Positions 1 to 7,698 of a stretch of DNA of 34,941 nucleotides are shown in pieces. The notes beneath the pieces are model-generated. The model ran no database searches. It saw nothing but the letters and a program-made list of their open reading frames with translations, and was not told where the DNA came from. The first letter of the stretch is position 1, and each line of letters starts with the position of its first letter. The translations under genes were made by a program, and so were the position numbers. This DNA is from Patescibacteria group bacterium. Its GTDB lineage: Bacteria; Patescibacteriota; Patescibacteriia; UBA10025; JAHIVO01. The DNA lies in assembly GCA_018816445.1 (NCBI GenBank), contig JAHIVO010000019.1, positions 1 to 34,941 of the forward strand, read 5' to 3'.

Positions 1-173
1 GCGATACTGAACGGTTTTTCATCCAATCGTGGAATCCAGACGATAACGAACTGGCCGGGCTGCGATTTCATGGCCTTGTCAAAATAAAATGTTCTAACCC
101 TTTCGTTTTCTTGTTTAATATCTGCGATGGGCAGTACTTCTGGCTGTTCAATTGTACCAAAAGCATGTTCCAT
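1..173 (-). CDS. pyrK: Dihydroorotate dehydrogenase electron-transfer subunit (PyrK-like), N-terminal part, truncated by window edge
   Basis: Reverse translation begins MEHAFGTIEQPEVLPIADIKQENERVRTFYFDKAMKSQPGQFVIVWIP (FAD/NAD reductase-like start). Its ATG overlaps the pyrD stop (TAATG). Confidence 0.75.
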   Translation of the reverse strand, partial: MEHAFGTIEQPEVLPIADIKQENERVRTFYFDKAMKSQPGQFVIVWIPRLDEKPFSI

Positions 174-1093
174 TATTTTTCTAGTTTATGGGTTAATGCA
201 ATAAAGTCTTTTAGGCTTTTGTATTTTTTATCCTGCATAAAGTCTTTAATTTCCTGGGTAACTTTTTTAAACACCTCGAGGCCGCGGTAATATATACCAG
301 TGCCTATTTGCACAGCTGAAGCTCCGGCCATAAGCATGGCTAGCGCGTCCTTGCCATAAGTTACCCCGCCGCAGCCGATAATGGGAATGGTTACAGATTT
401 ATAAATGTCATAAATACAGCGTACGGCAATAGGATGCAGGGCTGGACCGGAAATTCCACCGATTTTAAAATCCAAAATTGGCTGGCCTGTCTGGATATCA
501 ATAATCATGCCCGGACCCATAGTATTAGTAGCGGTAATAGCATCAGCTCCACCAGCTTCAGCTGCTTTGGCTACTTCGCCAATAGGCTGGGAATCAGGTG
601 AAATTTTTACAAAAATTGGCAGCTTGGTATTTTCTTTGACTGCCCGGGTAATTTTTTCCGTATTTCGGGGAGTGTTTTGGCCAGCTAAGGTTCCATAGCC
701 AGGCGTGTGTGGACAGGACAGGGCTAATTCAACTGCAGCAAATTCGCCGGGCAGGAATTTTTCTGCCATCATGGCAAACTCTTTTTCGTCCTGACCAATG
801 ATACTGGCGATGATTGGGGCACTCAGATCCTTAAGATCAGAAAATTCTTTTTTTGCCTGGTCTACGCCCGGATTGGAATAGCCAATGGCGTTCATCATGC
901 CGCCGGCAAAAGTGATAATATTGGGAGCGGCGTGGCCGGCGCGCTCTTCTAGGCTGATTGATTTTATAACACAGGCGCCGGCCCCATTCTTAATCACGTT
1001 ATTAAGCGAGGCGCGGGAAACTCCCATAATGCCTGAAGCCAGCATGGTGGGATTGGTCAGGTTTATTCCGGCAATATTTGTGCTTATGTCCAT
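173..1093 (-). CDS. pyrD: Dihydroorotate dehydrogenase catalytic subunit (class 1B-like)
   Basis: 306 aa ORF; NPTMLASGIMG, ELALSCPHTPGYG, VKISPD, GGISGPALHPIAVR and PIIGCGGV motifs. Confidence 0.95.
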   Translation of the reverse strand: MDISTNIAGINLTNPTMLASGIMGVSRASLNNVIKNGAGACVIKSISLEERAGHAAPNIITFAGGMMNAIGYSNPGVDQAKKEFSDLKDLSAPIIASIIGQDEKEFAMMAEKFLPGEFAAVELALSCPHTPGYGTLAGQNTPRNTEKITRAVKENTKLPIFVKISPDSQPIGEVAKAAEAGGADAITATNTMGPGMIIDIQTGQPILDFKIGGISGPALHPIAVRCIYDIYKSVTIPIIGCGGVTYGKDALAMLMAGASAVQIGTGIYYRGLEVFKKVTQEIKDFMQDKKYKSLKDFIALTHKLEK

Positions 1094-1097
1094 GTAG

Positions 1098-1550
1098 TTA
1101 GATTACTTCAATTTCGTGTTCTTTGAAATATCTTTCGCAATAAGCGCAGCGGAGTTCTATCTTTTTGCCATTTTCTTTGAAAAATCGCGTTGTAGCCACA
1201 GGATCATGGTTGGTAACGCAGGCTGGATTAGGGCATTTTACAATACCTTCCAAGGTTTCAGGCAGCTCAACATTGAATTTTTTTACAATCTTATGGTTTC
1301 TAATGATATTCATGGTGGCGGTTGGCGCAACGATGGCAATTTTATTTACTTCAGCGGGTGTTAATTCTTTATCTTCAATTTTAATTACGTCTTTTTTACC
1401 GTGTTTTTTACTGTGAAATCCAATGCCCAGGGTAACTGTTCTATTCCATTGGCGCAGATTGAGCAGGTCAATAATGCCCATGCCCTGGCCGTCTGGTATA
1501 TGGTCAATGACTGTACCATCTTTTATAGCGTAAACTTTATAAGCTCTCAT
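1098..1550 (-). CDS. pyrI: Aspartate carbamoyltransferase regulatory subunit
   Basis: 150 aa; IDHIPDGQG start and C-terminal four-Cys zinc site (CPNPAC...CAYC). Confidence 0.95.
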   Translation of the reverse strand: MRAYKVYAIKDGTVIDHIPDGQGMGIIDLLNLRQWNRTVTLGIGFHSKKHGKKDVIKIEDKELTPAEVNKIAIVAPTATMNIIRNHKIVKKFNVELPETLEGIVKCPNPACVTNHDPVATTRFFKENGKKIELRCAYCERYFKEHEIEVI

Positions 1551-1551
1551 A

Positions 1552-1593
1552 TAGTTTATAGTTAATGGTTAATGGTTGATAGTTTATGGTTGA
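1552..1593. repeat. Six phased heptamers upstream of pyrI
   Basis: TAGTTTA TAGTTAA TGGTTAA TGGTTGA TAGTTTA TGGTTGA. Confidence 0.85.
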
Positions 1594-1602
1594 GCTTGAA
1601 TT

Positions 1603-2520
1603 TTATACCTTGCCCAAGACCAAAGCCAAGAGTGCTTCTCTGACAAAGAGACCATTATTAGCCTGCTCAAAATAGTAGGCGTAGGGAGTATTATCAACTT
1701 CATAATTGATTTCATTAACACGCGGCAGGGGGTGTAGTATCTTGAAATTTTTCTTTACCTTAGTCAGCAGCTTATTGGTGATAATATAGGCGTCTTTTAC
1801 TTTTTCATATTCCATGGGATCGCCAAAGCGTTCTTTTTGGATGCGCGTAGCATAAAAAATATCCAGCTTGGGCATGATGCGTTCAGGTTCTGTATGGGTG
1901 GAATATTTAGCTTTTAATTTTTTTAGGTCATGGGTTACGTAAGATGGCATTTGCAAAGACGGCGGAGCAATGAAGAACAACCTGGCTCCGAACATGCCCA
2001 AGGCATAAGCTAGGGAATGGGTGGTGCGCCCGTATTTAAGGTCGCCCACCAAGGCTACGTTCAATCCTTTTAATTTTTTTTGGGTTTCTAAAATGGAAAA
2101 TAGGTCCAGAAAAGTCTGGGTTGGATGCTGGTTAGCTCCGTCACCCCCGTTTAAAATCGGGTTGTTAGACACTTCTGAGGCCAGGCGGGCAGATCCTTCC
2201 AGCGAGTGGCGCATGGCAATGACATCACAGTATTTATCCACGATTTTTATTGAATCAGAAACAGATTCTCCCTTGGAAGCTGAACTGGATTTTGCTTCGG
2301 CCAGGGAAATAATTGAGCCACCCAGTCTTTCCATAGCAGATTCAAATGAAAAACGTGTCCTAGTGGAAGGTTCAAAAAATAAGCTGGCCAGAATTTTGTG
2401 TTTGAGCAGGATTGGGTTGACCTTTATCTTGAATTTCTTGGCCGTGTTTAAAATGTGCATGATCTCCTCTTTGGTAAAATCTTTGATGGAAATAATGTTA
2501 CGGTTTTTAAAAGGCTTCAT
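1603..2520 (-). CDS. pyrB: Aspartate carbamoyltransferase catalytic subunit
   Basis: 305 aa; FFEPSTRTRFSFESAMERLGG, NGGDGANQHPTQTFLDLF and HPLPRVNEI motifs. Confidence 0.96.
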   Translation of the reverse strand: MKPFKNRNIISIKDFTKEEIMHILNTAKKFKIKVNPILLKHKILASLFFEPSTRTRFSFESAMERLGGSIISLAEAKSSSASKGESVSDSIKIVDKYCDVIAMRHSLEGSARLASEVSNNPILNGGDGANQHPTQTFLDLFSILETQKKLKGLNVALVGDLKYGRTTHSLAYALGMFGARLFFIAPPSLQMPSYVTHDLKKLKAKYSTHTEPERIMPKLDIFYATRIQKERFGDPMEYEKVKDAYIITNKLLTKVKKNFKILHPLPRVNEINYEVDNTPYAYYFEQANNGLFVREALLALVLGKV

Positions 2521-2541
2521 GTTATTAATATTTAAGTTATT

Positions 2542-2633
2542 AAAAAAAATTCCCCGTTTTCGGGGGAATTATATCACCTTTGATTTAAATAATTTGTTTG
2601 ATCTGGGGAAATTATCTTTTTCATATTCTCCAT
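2542..2633 (-). promoter_or_regulatory. Candidate pyrB attenuator: short leader ORF followed by an intrinsic terminator upstream of pyrB
   Basis: On the minus strand: TTTACA-N17-TATTAT promoter (2637-2665), leader ORF MKKIISPDQTNYLNQR* (2574-2624), then AATTCCCCCGAAAACGGGGAATTTTTTTT before the pyrB ATG. Confidence 0.6.
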
Positions 2634-2674
2634 ATTATAATATCAAGGATTTCAGTTTATGTAAAGTAATTAAT

Positions 2675-2705
2675 AAGAATACCCTGCTATTTTGCGATAG
2701 CAGGG
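2675..2705 (-). terminator. Intrinsic terminator-like hairpin downstream of the CDP-alcohol phosphatidyltransferase gene
   Basis: Minus strand CCCTGCTAT-cgcaaa-ATAGCAGGG followed by TATTCTTATT. Confidence 0.6.
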
Positions 2706-2718
2706 CATGAATAAGGCT

Positions 2719-3408
2719 TTATTCTTGCGGCAAGGATGCCCTCGGGGCGCGGATAAACCTCTGGAGCCAGGTAATTCCTTGAACTAAGCCGATGACGGCT
2801 ACGCACCAGAACAATATAGGCATGTCCAGGATTGGCTCAGTTATCAGTAGAGCAATTATACATGAACCGCCCAGGAGTATTAGAAAAACAGTGCGCGTCA
2901 AGGGTTTCTTTTCGCCCAGTGTCAGCCCAACTCCCTCTACTTTGGCCCGGATCCAGCTTGAGGCGAGGTTGAAAGGATACGAAAGGATGACCATGAAGAG
3001 TGCTATCCAATGCAGCCAGTTTAATTCCGATAGCTGGATAAAGGCTGGCAATACATATATGAGTATGCCCAGCCAGAGTGCAGCATCAGCGTGCCGGTCA
3101 ACAAACGGGTCAACCATCTGTCCGCGTTTGATTTGCAGTTCGGAACGGCGGTTCTTTTCGTCGAGCATGCGAGCCAGGAGACCGTCGGCCATATCAGTCA
3201 GAGAGCTGAGCAGGCCAAGGATTAGGGCTGGCAAGAATATACCAAAGGCAAGAAAGCCTCCAGCAGCAACGGCTAGAGCCAATCCAGACCAGCTGAGCCA
3301 GTCGGGATTAAATCCGCGACTTGCTAAGCGTTCCACAACCGGTCCTAGGTATTTTGTTGTAAATAGGTGCAGCCTTGTGGGCACCGAAGCAATTTGCTTT
3401 TCGTGCAT
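2719..3408 (-). CDS. CDP-alcohol phosphatidyltransferase family membrane protein
   Basis: DMADGLLAR...GQMVDPFVDRHAD matches the DG..AR..G...D...D signature; several hydrophobic segments. Confidence 0.85.
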   Translation of the reverse strand: MHEKQIASVPTRLHLFTTKYLGPVVERLASRGFNPDWLSWSGLALAVAAGGFLAFGIFLPALILGLLSSLTDMADGLLARMLDEKNRRSELQIKRGQMVDPFVDRHADAALWLGILIYVLPAFIQLSELNWLHWIALFMVILSYPFNLASSWIRAKVEGVGLTLGEKKPLTRTVFLILLGGSCIIALLITEPILDMPILFWCVAVIGLVQGITWLQRFIRAPRASLPQE

Positions 3409-3560
3409 ATTAATTATTCTCCTAAAGAAAGAGCAAACATAATCTAATGATGTATCATAGCAAAAGAGCGCTGGTTGTCAAATTAATTCCCCCACACCAG
3501 AACTTGGTGTGGGGGTAAAAAAAAGCGCACAGTAACTTTAAAGACAAGTTGCATTGCGCG

Positions 3561-3911
3561 CTATTGTTGGCCATCGCCGTTATCACTGAAGATATCATGG
3601 AAGATGGCTCCTCGGGGTTTGCGGCTTAATCGCGTAATTCTCGTACCTTCAGGTAGATTTTCTAGGTAGAGATAAGCCATATATAGATGAACTTTACATG
3701 TGCCTGATCCAGCTTTTGTTAATGGCTGACCATTAACCTTTATGCCCGAGACGTTACCCTCTGGAAATCTGCCGTTGCCAGTATCCACATGGAACTGAAG
3801 CTGGTCATTAAGCTGGATTGTTTCTCCATCCACAACAGTGATTTCAGTTAAGCCATTGGTATCCCCGGTAATTATGCCAACAGTGTTTTGGGCTTTGCTT
3901 TTTGGTGTCAT
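3561..3911 (-). CDS. Small protein, possible EF-Tu domain II-like beta-barrel (cluster member 1)
   Basis: ORF track starts at 3944. The internal ATG at 3911 has an SD-like AGGGGAATC. Pattern VGIITG...ITVVDGETIQLNDQLQFHV...VSGIKVNGQPLTKAGSGTCKVHL. Confidence 0.65.
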   Translation of the reverse strand: MTPKSKAQNTVGIITGDTNGLTEITVVDGETIQLNDQLQFHVDTGNGRFPEGNVSGIKVNGQPLTKAGSGTCKVHLYMAYLYLENLPEGTRITRLSRKPRGAIFHDIFSDNGDGQQ

Positions 3912-4012
3912 GATTCCCCTCTGTTTTGTGTTCAAAAGGTGCAAAATATAAAAAGGTCATGTTATAGTAACACCGTAATATAAAGATTGTCAAATAGTGC
4001 ATTGGGAGTAAA

Positions 4013-4051
4013 AAAAGGGCGCGTAATCTGTTCTATCTTAGATTACGCGCT
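4013..4051 (-). terminator. Intrinsic terminator
   Basis: Perfect 11-bp stem GCGCGTAATCT/AGATTACGCGC followed on the minus strand by CCTTTTTTT. Confidence 0.8.
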
Positions 4052-4072
4052 AAATGTTAACTCGCGGATGCT

Positions 4073-4408
4073 TTACCAGATGGTTCTCTTTCCATCTTTT
4101 GGCGGATGCTGATAGTTGAAGCCGGGGCGGTTGGCTAGCGTGGCTGCAGAGCCAACTGGCGGGGCAGATCCCTGAAAAGTCATATTTAGACTGGCGGTGC
4201 ATTGTCCAGTTGTCACTTCATCCTGAGCATTTCCCCCTCCTGTTGTTAAGGATAAGATGCTGCCCGTGAACTGTTTACTGCCTTTTTTAAATTTCAGGGT
4301 GTCATTTACTTTGACGCCGCAACCCTGAACTTGGATAATGACGGTATTGTTGTCATCAACCCCAACAATCGTTCCGACTACGTCTCCGATTTTCATTTTT
4401 TGCCCCAC
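4073..4408 (-). CDS. Small protein, possible EF-Tu domain II-like beta-barrel (cluster member 2)
   Basis: MKIGDVVGTIVGVDDNNTVIIQVQGCGVKVNDTLKFKKGSKQFTGSILSL; TTGACA-N17-TATAAG promoter upstream. Start is GTG at 4408 or ATG at 4396. Confidence 0.65.
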   Translation of the reverse strand: MGQKMKIGDVVGTIVGVDDNNTVIIQVQGCGVKVNDTLKFKKGSKQFTGSILSLTTGGGNAQDEVTTGQCTASLNMTFQGSAPPVGSAATLANRPGFNYQHPPKDGKRTIW

Positions 4409-4577
4409 TTTCTCTGGTTGCTAAAGTGAGATTCAGATCCCCGGGTAAAACCATCTTTAGTCATGATCCCTCCGTACTTTTTTGGATGATTGGTAAAATA
4501 GCATTGTTGTATTTTGTTTTATTTAACTTATAAATTTATTGATTTTTTGTCAAATACTCTTCAATAAATTCAGAGTA

Positions 4578-4612
4578 AAAAAAGAGCGCACCTGTAAGTT
4601 TTAGGTGCGCTG
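4578..4612 (-). terminator. Intrinsic terminator
   Basis: GCGCACCT...AGGTGCGC stem followed on the minus strand by CTTTTTTT. Confidence 0.8.
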
Positions 4613-4630
4613 GAATTTTGTGGCGGGTGT

Positions 4631-5017
4631 TTAGTGCCAGACTGTTCTTTCGGGTCGTCCCTTTCCCTTGTCAGGACGCGGTGTGAACCCTTGTGTCAGT
4701 TGGGCAGCACGTTCTGCTTGATCTGCGCGGGCATAGACTTCCCATCCGGTTTTTGGCTGGATAGAAGGTTTACGGCCCACCATGACAGCGCAATCCTGCT
4801 CTGGGAGACAAACGTTGGTTCTCTGGCGTCTGATTTCAATCGAACCAACAGTTGCATTGATGGTGTGTTTCCCATCCGGAGAACGGATCTCTAATCTGCA
4901 TCCTCCGCTAATAGCCTTGTCTGTTACTCTGATGCCGAAGATGCTGGCGCTAGCGTGCTTGGCATCAAAAACCTGGCCTATTAGGACCATTGTACGTCCT
5001 GGGTTGGCCATGACCAC
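4631..5017 (-). CDS. Small protein of the same cluster (member 3)
   Basis: MANPGRTMVLIGQVFDAKHASASIFGIRVTDKAISGGCRLEIRSPDGKHTINATVGSIEI; SD-like GGAGGTGG before the internal ATG. Confidence 0.6.
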   Translation of the reverse strand: MVMANPGRTMVLIGQVFDAKHASASIFGIRVTDKAISGGCRLEIRSPDGKHTINATVGSIEIRRQRTNVCLPEQDCAVMVGRKPSIQPKTGWEVYARADQAERAAQLTQGFTPRPDKGKGRPERTVWH

Positions 5018-5233
5018 CTCCTTGTGCTTTAAGGGTTCTTTGTTTATTTTTTTAGGGATTTAATTTTATATTAGCTTATTAAAATTTCTTTTTTTTGTCA
5101 AATAAGAAGCGCGCATGACTTGTGATAAGTAGCGCGCTTCAATGTCTTAGTTTGGAGTGAGATCTAAGTAGTAAAAGTACCATTTACACCTTCCCGATGA
5201 ATGTGCAAAGTAGATTTGCGGTGCTCCCGGCCT

Positions 5234-5536
5234 TTAATTGACAACAAAGACCAGGGTACCGGAACGAGGAAGGTTGCCGCTGCCAATATGGACAGCGCAT
5301 TTTTGGCCTGGCTTCACCTGATCAACAGGCTGTTTACCGATCTGGACTGAACTAGCAATGATTTCAAAACCCGTTCCACCAGTAGGATCAGTCTCGAAAA
5401 AAAGCTTTGCACCGGAGGGGAATCCAGCCTCTTTTGTGGCAATAGCGGTACAACCAAGGTTAGAGAAGTTGCGAAATGTTTTGCCTACCAATGTGAGATC
5501 GGTAGGCCTGCCTACAGTAACGGATTGTCCCGTCAT
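5234..5536 (-). CDS. Small protein of the same cluster (member 4)
   Basis: ORF track starts at 5611 inside rnc. The ATG at 5536 has GGAGGCTTATT upstream; MTGQSVTVGRPTDLTLVGKTFRNF...GAKLFFE...SSVQIGKQPVDQVKPGQKCAVHIG. Confidence 0.65.
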   Translation of the reverse strand: MTGQSVTVGRPTDLTLVGKTFRNFSNLGCTAIATKEAGFPSGAKLFFETDPTGGTGFEIIASSVQIGKQPVDQVKPGQKCAVHIGSGNLPRSGTLVFVVN

Positions 5537-5591
5537 AATAAGCCTCCAGCTGAAATGTGGTTTTGTGATACATGAAAAGGTTCGTATTTTT

Positions 5592-6281
5592 TTACCAGCC
5601 TTTTTGTTCAAGTCCGGCTTCTGCAGCAGCTACCTGCGCTTCGTGCTTTGAAGTGCCTTCGCCTTTAGCAATCAGTTTTTTATCTAAATGAACGCCAACA
5701 ATAAATTTCTTGTTATGGTCAGGGCCAGTTTCTGAAATCACCTTATAGGACGGAGTAATGCCGAATTTTTCCTGGGCTGCTTCCTGGAATTTGCTTTTTG
5801 GGTCCAGATACAGGTGGTTTTGCAGGATAGCTTCCAGCTCGCTAAGGATATGCTCTTTAATGAATTTATCCGCCGTTTCCAGGCCTTGGTCCAGGTAAAT
5901 GGCCCCGATTAGCGCTTCAAAAGCGTTAGCTAAAATATATTGACGGGCTTTGGTGTTGTCGTCTTTGGCTTCCCCTTTTGACAGGTACAGGAATTCATTC
6001 AGTTCCAGCTTTTCAGCGATTTTAGCCAGCATAGTGGAATTAACCAGGCTGGCGCGCCAGTTGGTCAGCTCGCCTTCGGGATTTTTATAATTTAAATAAA
6101 GATGTTTGGTGACTACCAATTCCAAAACCGCATCACCCAGGAATTCCAAGCGCTCATTATGGTCCAGCTTAAAACTAGGGTGCTCATTAATATAGGAGCG
6201 GTGCACCATAGAAGTTGTCAGCAGGTCCTGATTGGTGAAATTAATATTTAATTTTTTCTCCAGCTTGCCGAAATTTTTCAT
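5592..6281 (-). CDS. rnc: Ribonuclease III
   Basis: HNERLEFLGDAVLELVVT signature, DNTKARQYILANAFEALIGAIYLD, C-terminal dsRNA-binding domain. Confidence 0.96.
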   Translation of the reverse strand: MKNFGKLEKKLNINFTNQDLLTTSMVHRSYINEHPSFKLDHNERLEFLGDAVLELVVTKHLYLNYKNPEGELTNWRASLVNSTMLAKIAEKLELNEFLYLSKGEAKDDNTKARQYILANAFEALIGAIYLDQGLETADKFIKEHILSELEAILQNHLYLDPKSKFQEAAQEKFGITPSYKVISETGPDHNKKFIVGVHLDKKLIAKGEGTSKHEAQVAAAEAGLEQKGW

Positions 6282-6352
6282 AGGGTTCCTTTACATCAGC
6301 TCGAACCAGTGTTCAATAAATATTAAAACCCTAATTTAAGCTGATTTATTTT

Positions 6353-6829
6353 TTAGCCTTTTGGTTTTTCTTTTTTTTCGGCGTCCGGTTCGGAGATCGG
6401 CGCATCGCCGCCTTTTATCATGTCCTTGTAAATACTGCCCAGCACGCCGTTGATGAATTTTCCGGAGGACTCGCCGCCAAATGTTTTGGCCAGTTCTATG
6501 GCCTCATTAATAGCTACCTTGGGTGGAATTTCCCCTTTGGAAAATTTTAATTCATAAATGCCAATACGCAGGACATTCCGGTCAACCACGGTAATCTGGT
6601 CCAGCGGCCATTCAGGCGCGTATTTGGTTATCATCTGGTTAATCTCCTTTAGATTGCCAACCACACCTTTGATAATATGCAAAGCAAAACCATTGTCATT
6701 AAAATCTGGAGCAAAATCTTTAATATTCCGCTGCGCCAGTTCTGGCAGATCGTTAGACTCAATATTATTAAAATCCCATTCATACATGGACTGCATGGCT
6801 ATTGTTCTGGATAAGTGGCGGTTGGACAT
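6353..6829 (-). CDS. nusB: Transcription antitermination factor NusB
   Basis: [15 protein letters not shown]...[34 protein letters not shown]. Confidence 0.93.
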   Translation of the reverse strand: MSNRHLSRTIAMQSMYEWDFNNIESNDLPELAQRNIKDFAPDFNDNGFALHIIKGVVGNLKEINQMITKYAPEWPLDQITVVDRNVLRIGIYELKFSKGEIPPKVAINEAIELAKTFGGESSGKFINGVLGSIYKDMIKGGDAPISEPDAEKKEKPKG

Positions 6830-6914
6830 GTTTTTAGTTATTAGTAATTCGTAATAGGTAAAATGTAGAATTATAATTATAATGACTACAAATTACGGAT
6901 TACAATTTACGGAT
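6830..6914. repeat. Fold-back heptamer-like array between rpmF and nusB
   Basis: TTAGTAATTCGTAATAGGTAAAATGTAG ... CTACAAATTACGGATTACAATTTACGG. Confidence 0.6.
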
Positions 6915-7151
6915 TTACTTATTCTTGGCTTTATCCTCTTTTTTCTTGGTCTTTTTCTTCTTGCGTTCAGCTTTCAGGTCTAGATACAAAACATCCAGCC
7001 CTTTGTAAAAGCCGCAGAATTTACACACATGATGGGGTAGTATCGGCTTTTTGCATTTTGGACAGGTTGATAATTGCTTTTCCGTCAAAGCAAAATGTGA
7101 AGCACGCTCACGTTTTTGTTGTTTAGTTCTTTTTTTTGCTTGGGTGCTCAT
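6915..7151 (-). CDS. rpmF: Ribosomal protein bL32
   Basis: TKQQKRERASHFALTEKQLSTCPKCKKPILPHHVCKFCGFYKG. Confidence 0.9.
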   Translation of the reverse strand: MSTQAKKRTKQQKRERASHFALTEKQLSTCPKCKKPILPHHVCKFCGFYKGLDVLYLDLKAERKKKKTKKKEDKAKNK

Positions 7152-7274
7152 ATTTGTTCACTATTTCTATTATAAGTAAAATATTGTTTTTTGACAAATT
7201 TACTGGATAAATTAATTCAATATTAATTGAGGTTATACAAATTGTCTGAGTTTGTCAAATATTATAAAATTCAG

Positions 7275-7303
7275 TTGACAATTATAGTGCTAGATTATAA
7301 TAT
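7275..7303 (+). promoter_or_regulatory. Sigma70-type promoter for the small gene at 7358
   Basis: TTGACA (7275-7280), TATAAT/TAATAT at 15/17-nt spacing. Confidence 0.6.
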
Positions 7304-7357
7304 AAAAAATCAAGCACTTTTTTCTATATACAATACCTTATGATCGGAGGGCCAAGG

Positions 7358-7627
7358 ATGGCTGAACAAGTAAGTCCTGATATTGAGCAGCTGCGCCGGT
7401 TCCTGGATAGTCCAGGTGCTGTCAAAGCGCTAGTAGAGGCGGCTATAAAAGCCAAACAAGAGCAACTAGATCCAGATTCATGTCCACACCATGTGTATGA
7501 AGACGCCGGGGCATGGAACATGGAGATTATTGGCAAGCCGGATGCTCGGTTAGTAGTCTGCAAAGAATGCGGACATGACGTGGTCATCACACCTTTTGAG
7601 TTCAAGCAGCTCAAAGCCACAGCATAA
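7358..7627 (+). CDS. Small orphan protein with possible zinc-binding Cys/His residues
   Basis: GGAGGG SD seven nt before ATG 7358 (track start 7340 lies before the SD); CPHHVYE...VVCKECGHDVVITPFEFKQL. Confidence 0.7.
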   Translation: MAEQVSPDIEQLRRFLDSPGAVKALVEAAIKAKQEQLDPDSCPHHVYEDAGAWNMEIIGKPDARLVVCKECGHDVVITPFEFKQLKATA

Positions 7628-7698
7628 TGATCAGGAATCTAGCTGCCACAAAAAATCTCCTTGTTGAAAGACCAGGGGATTTTATTATTAAAATTGGT

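Noticed and set aside
1552-1593. CRISPR-like interpretation of the short repeats
   Set aside because: Units are 7 nt, contiguous and without spacers; no cas genes in the window.
3482-3520. Second hairpin CCCCCACACCA/TGGTGTGGGGG as a novel element
   Set aside because: It is adjacent to the first terminator and most simply a back-up or bidirectional terminator.
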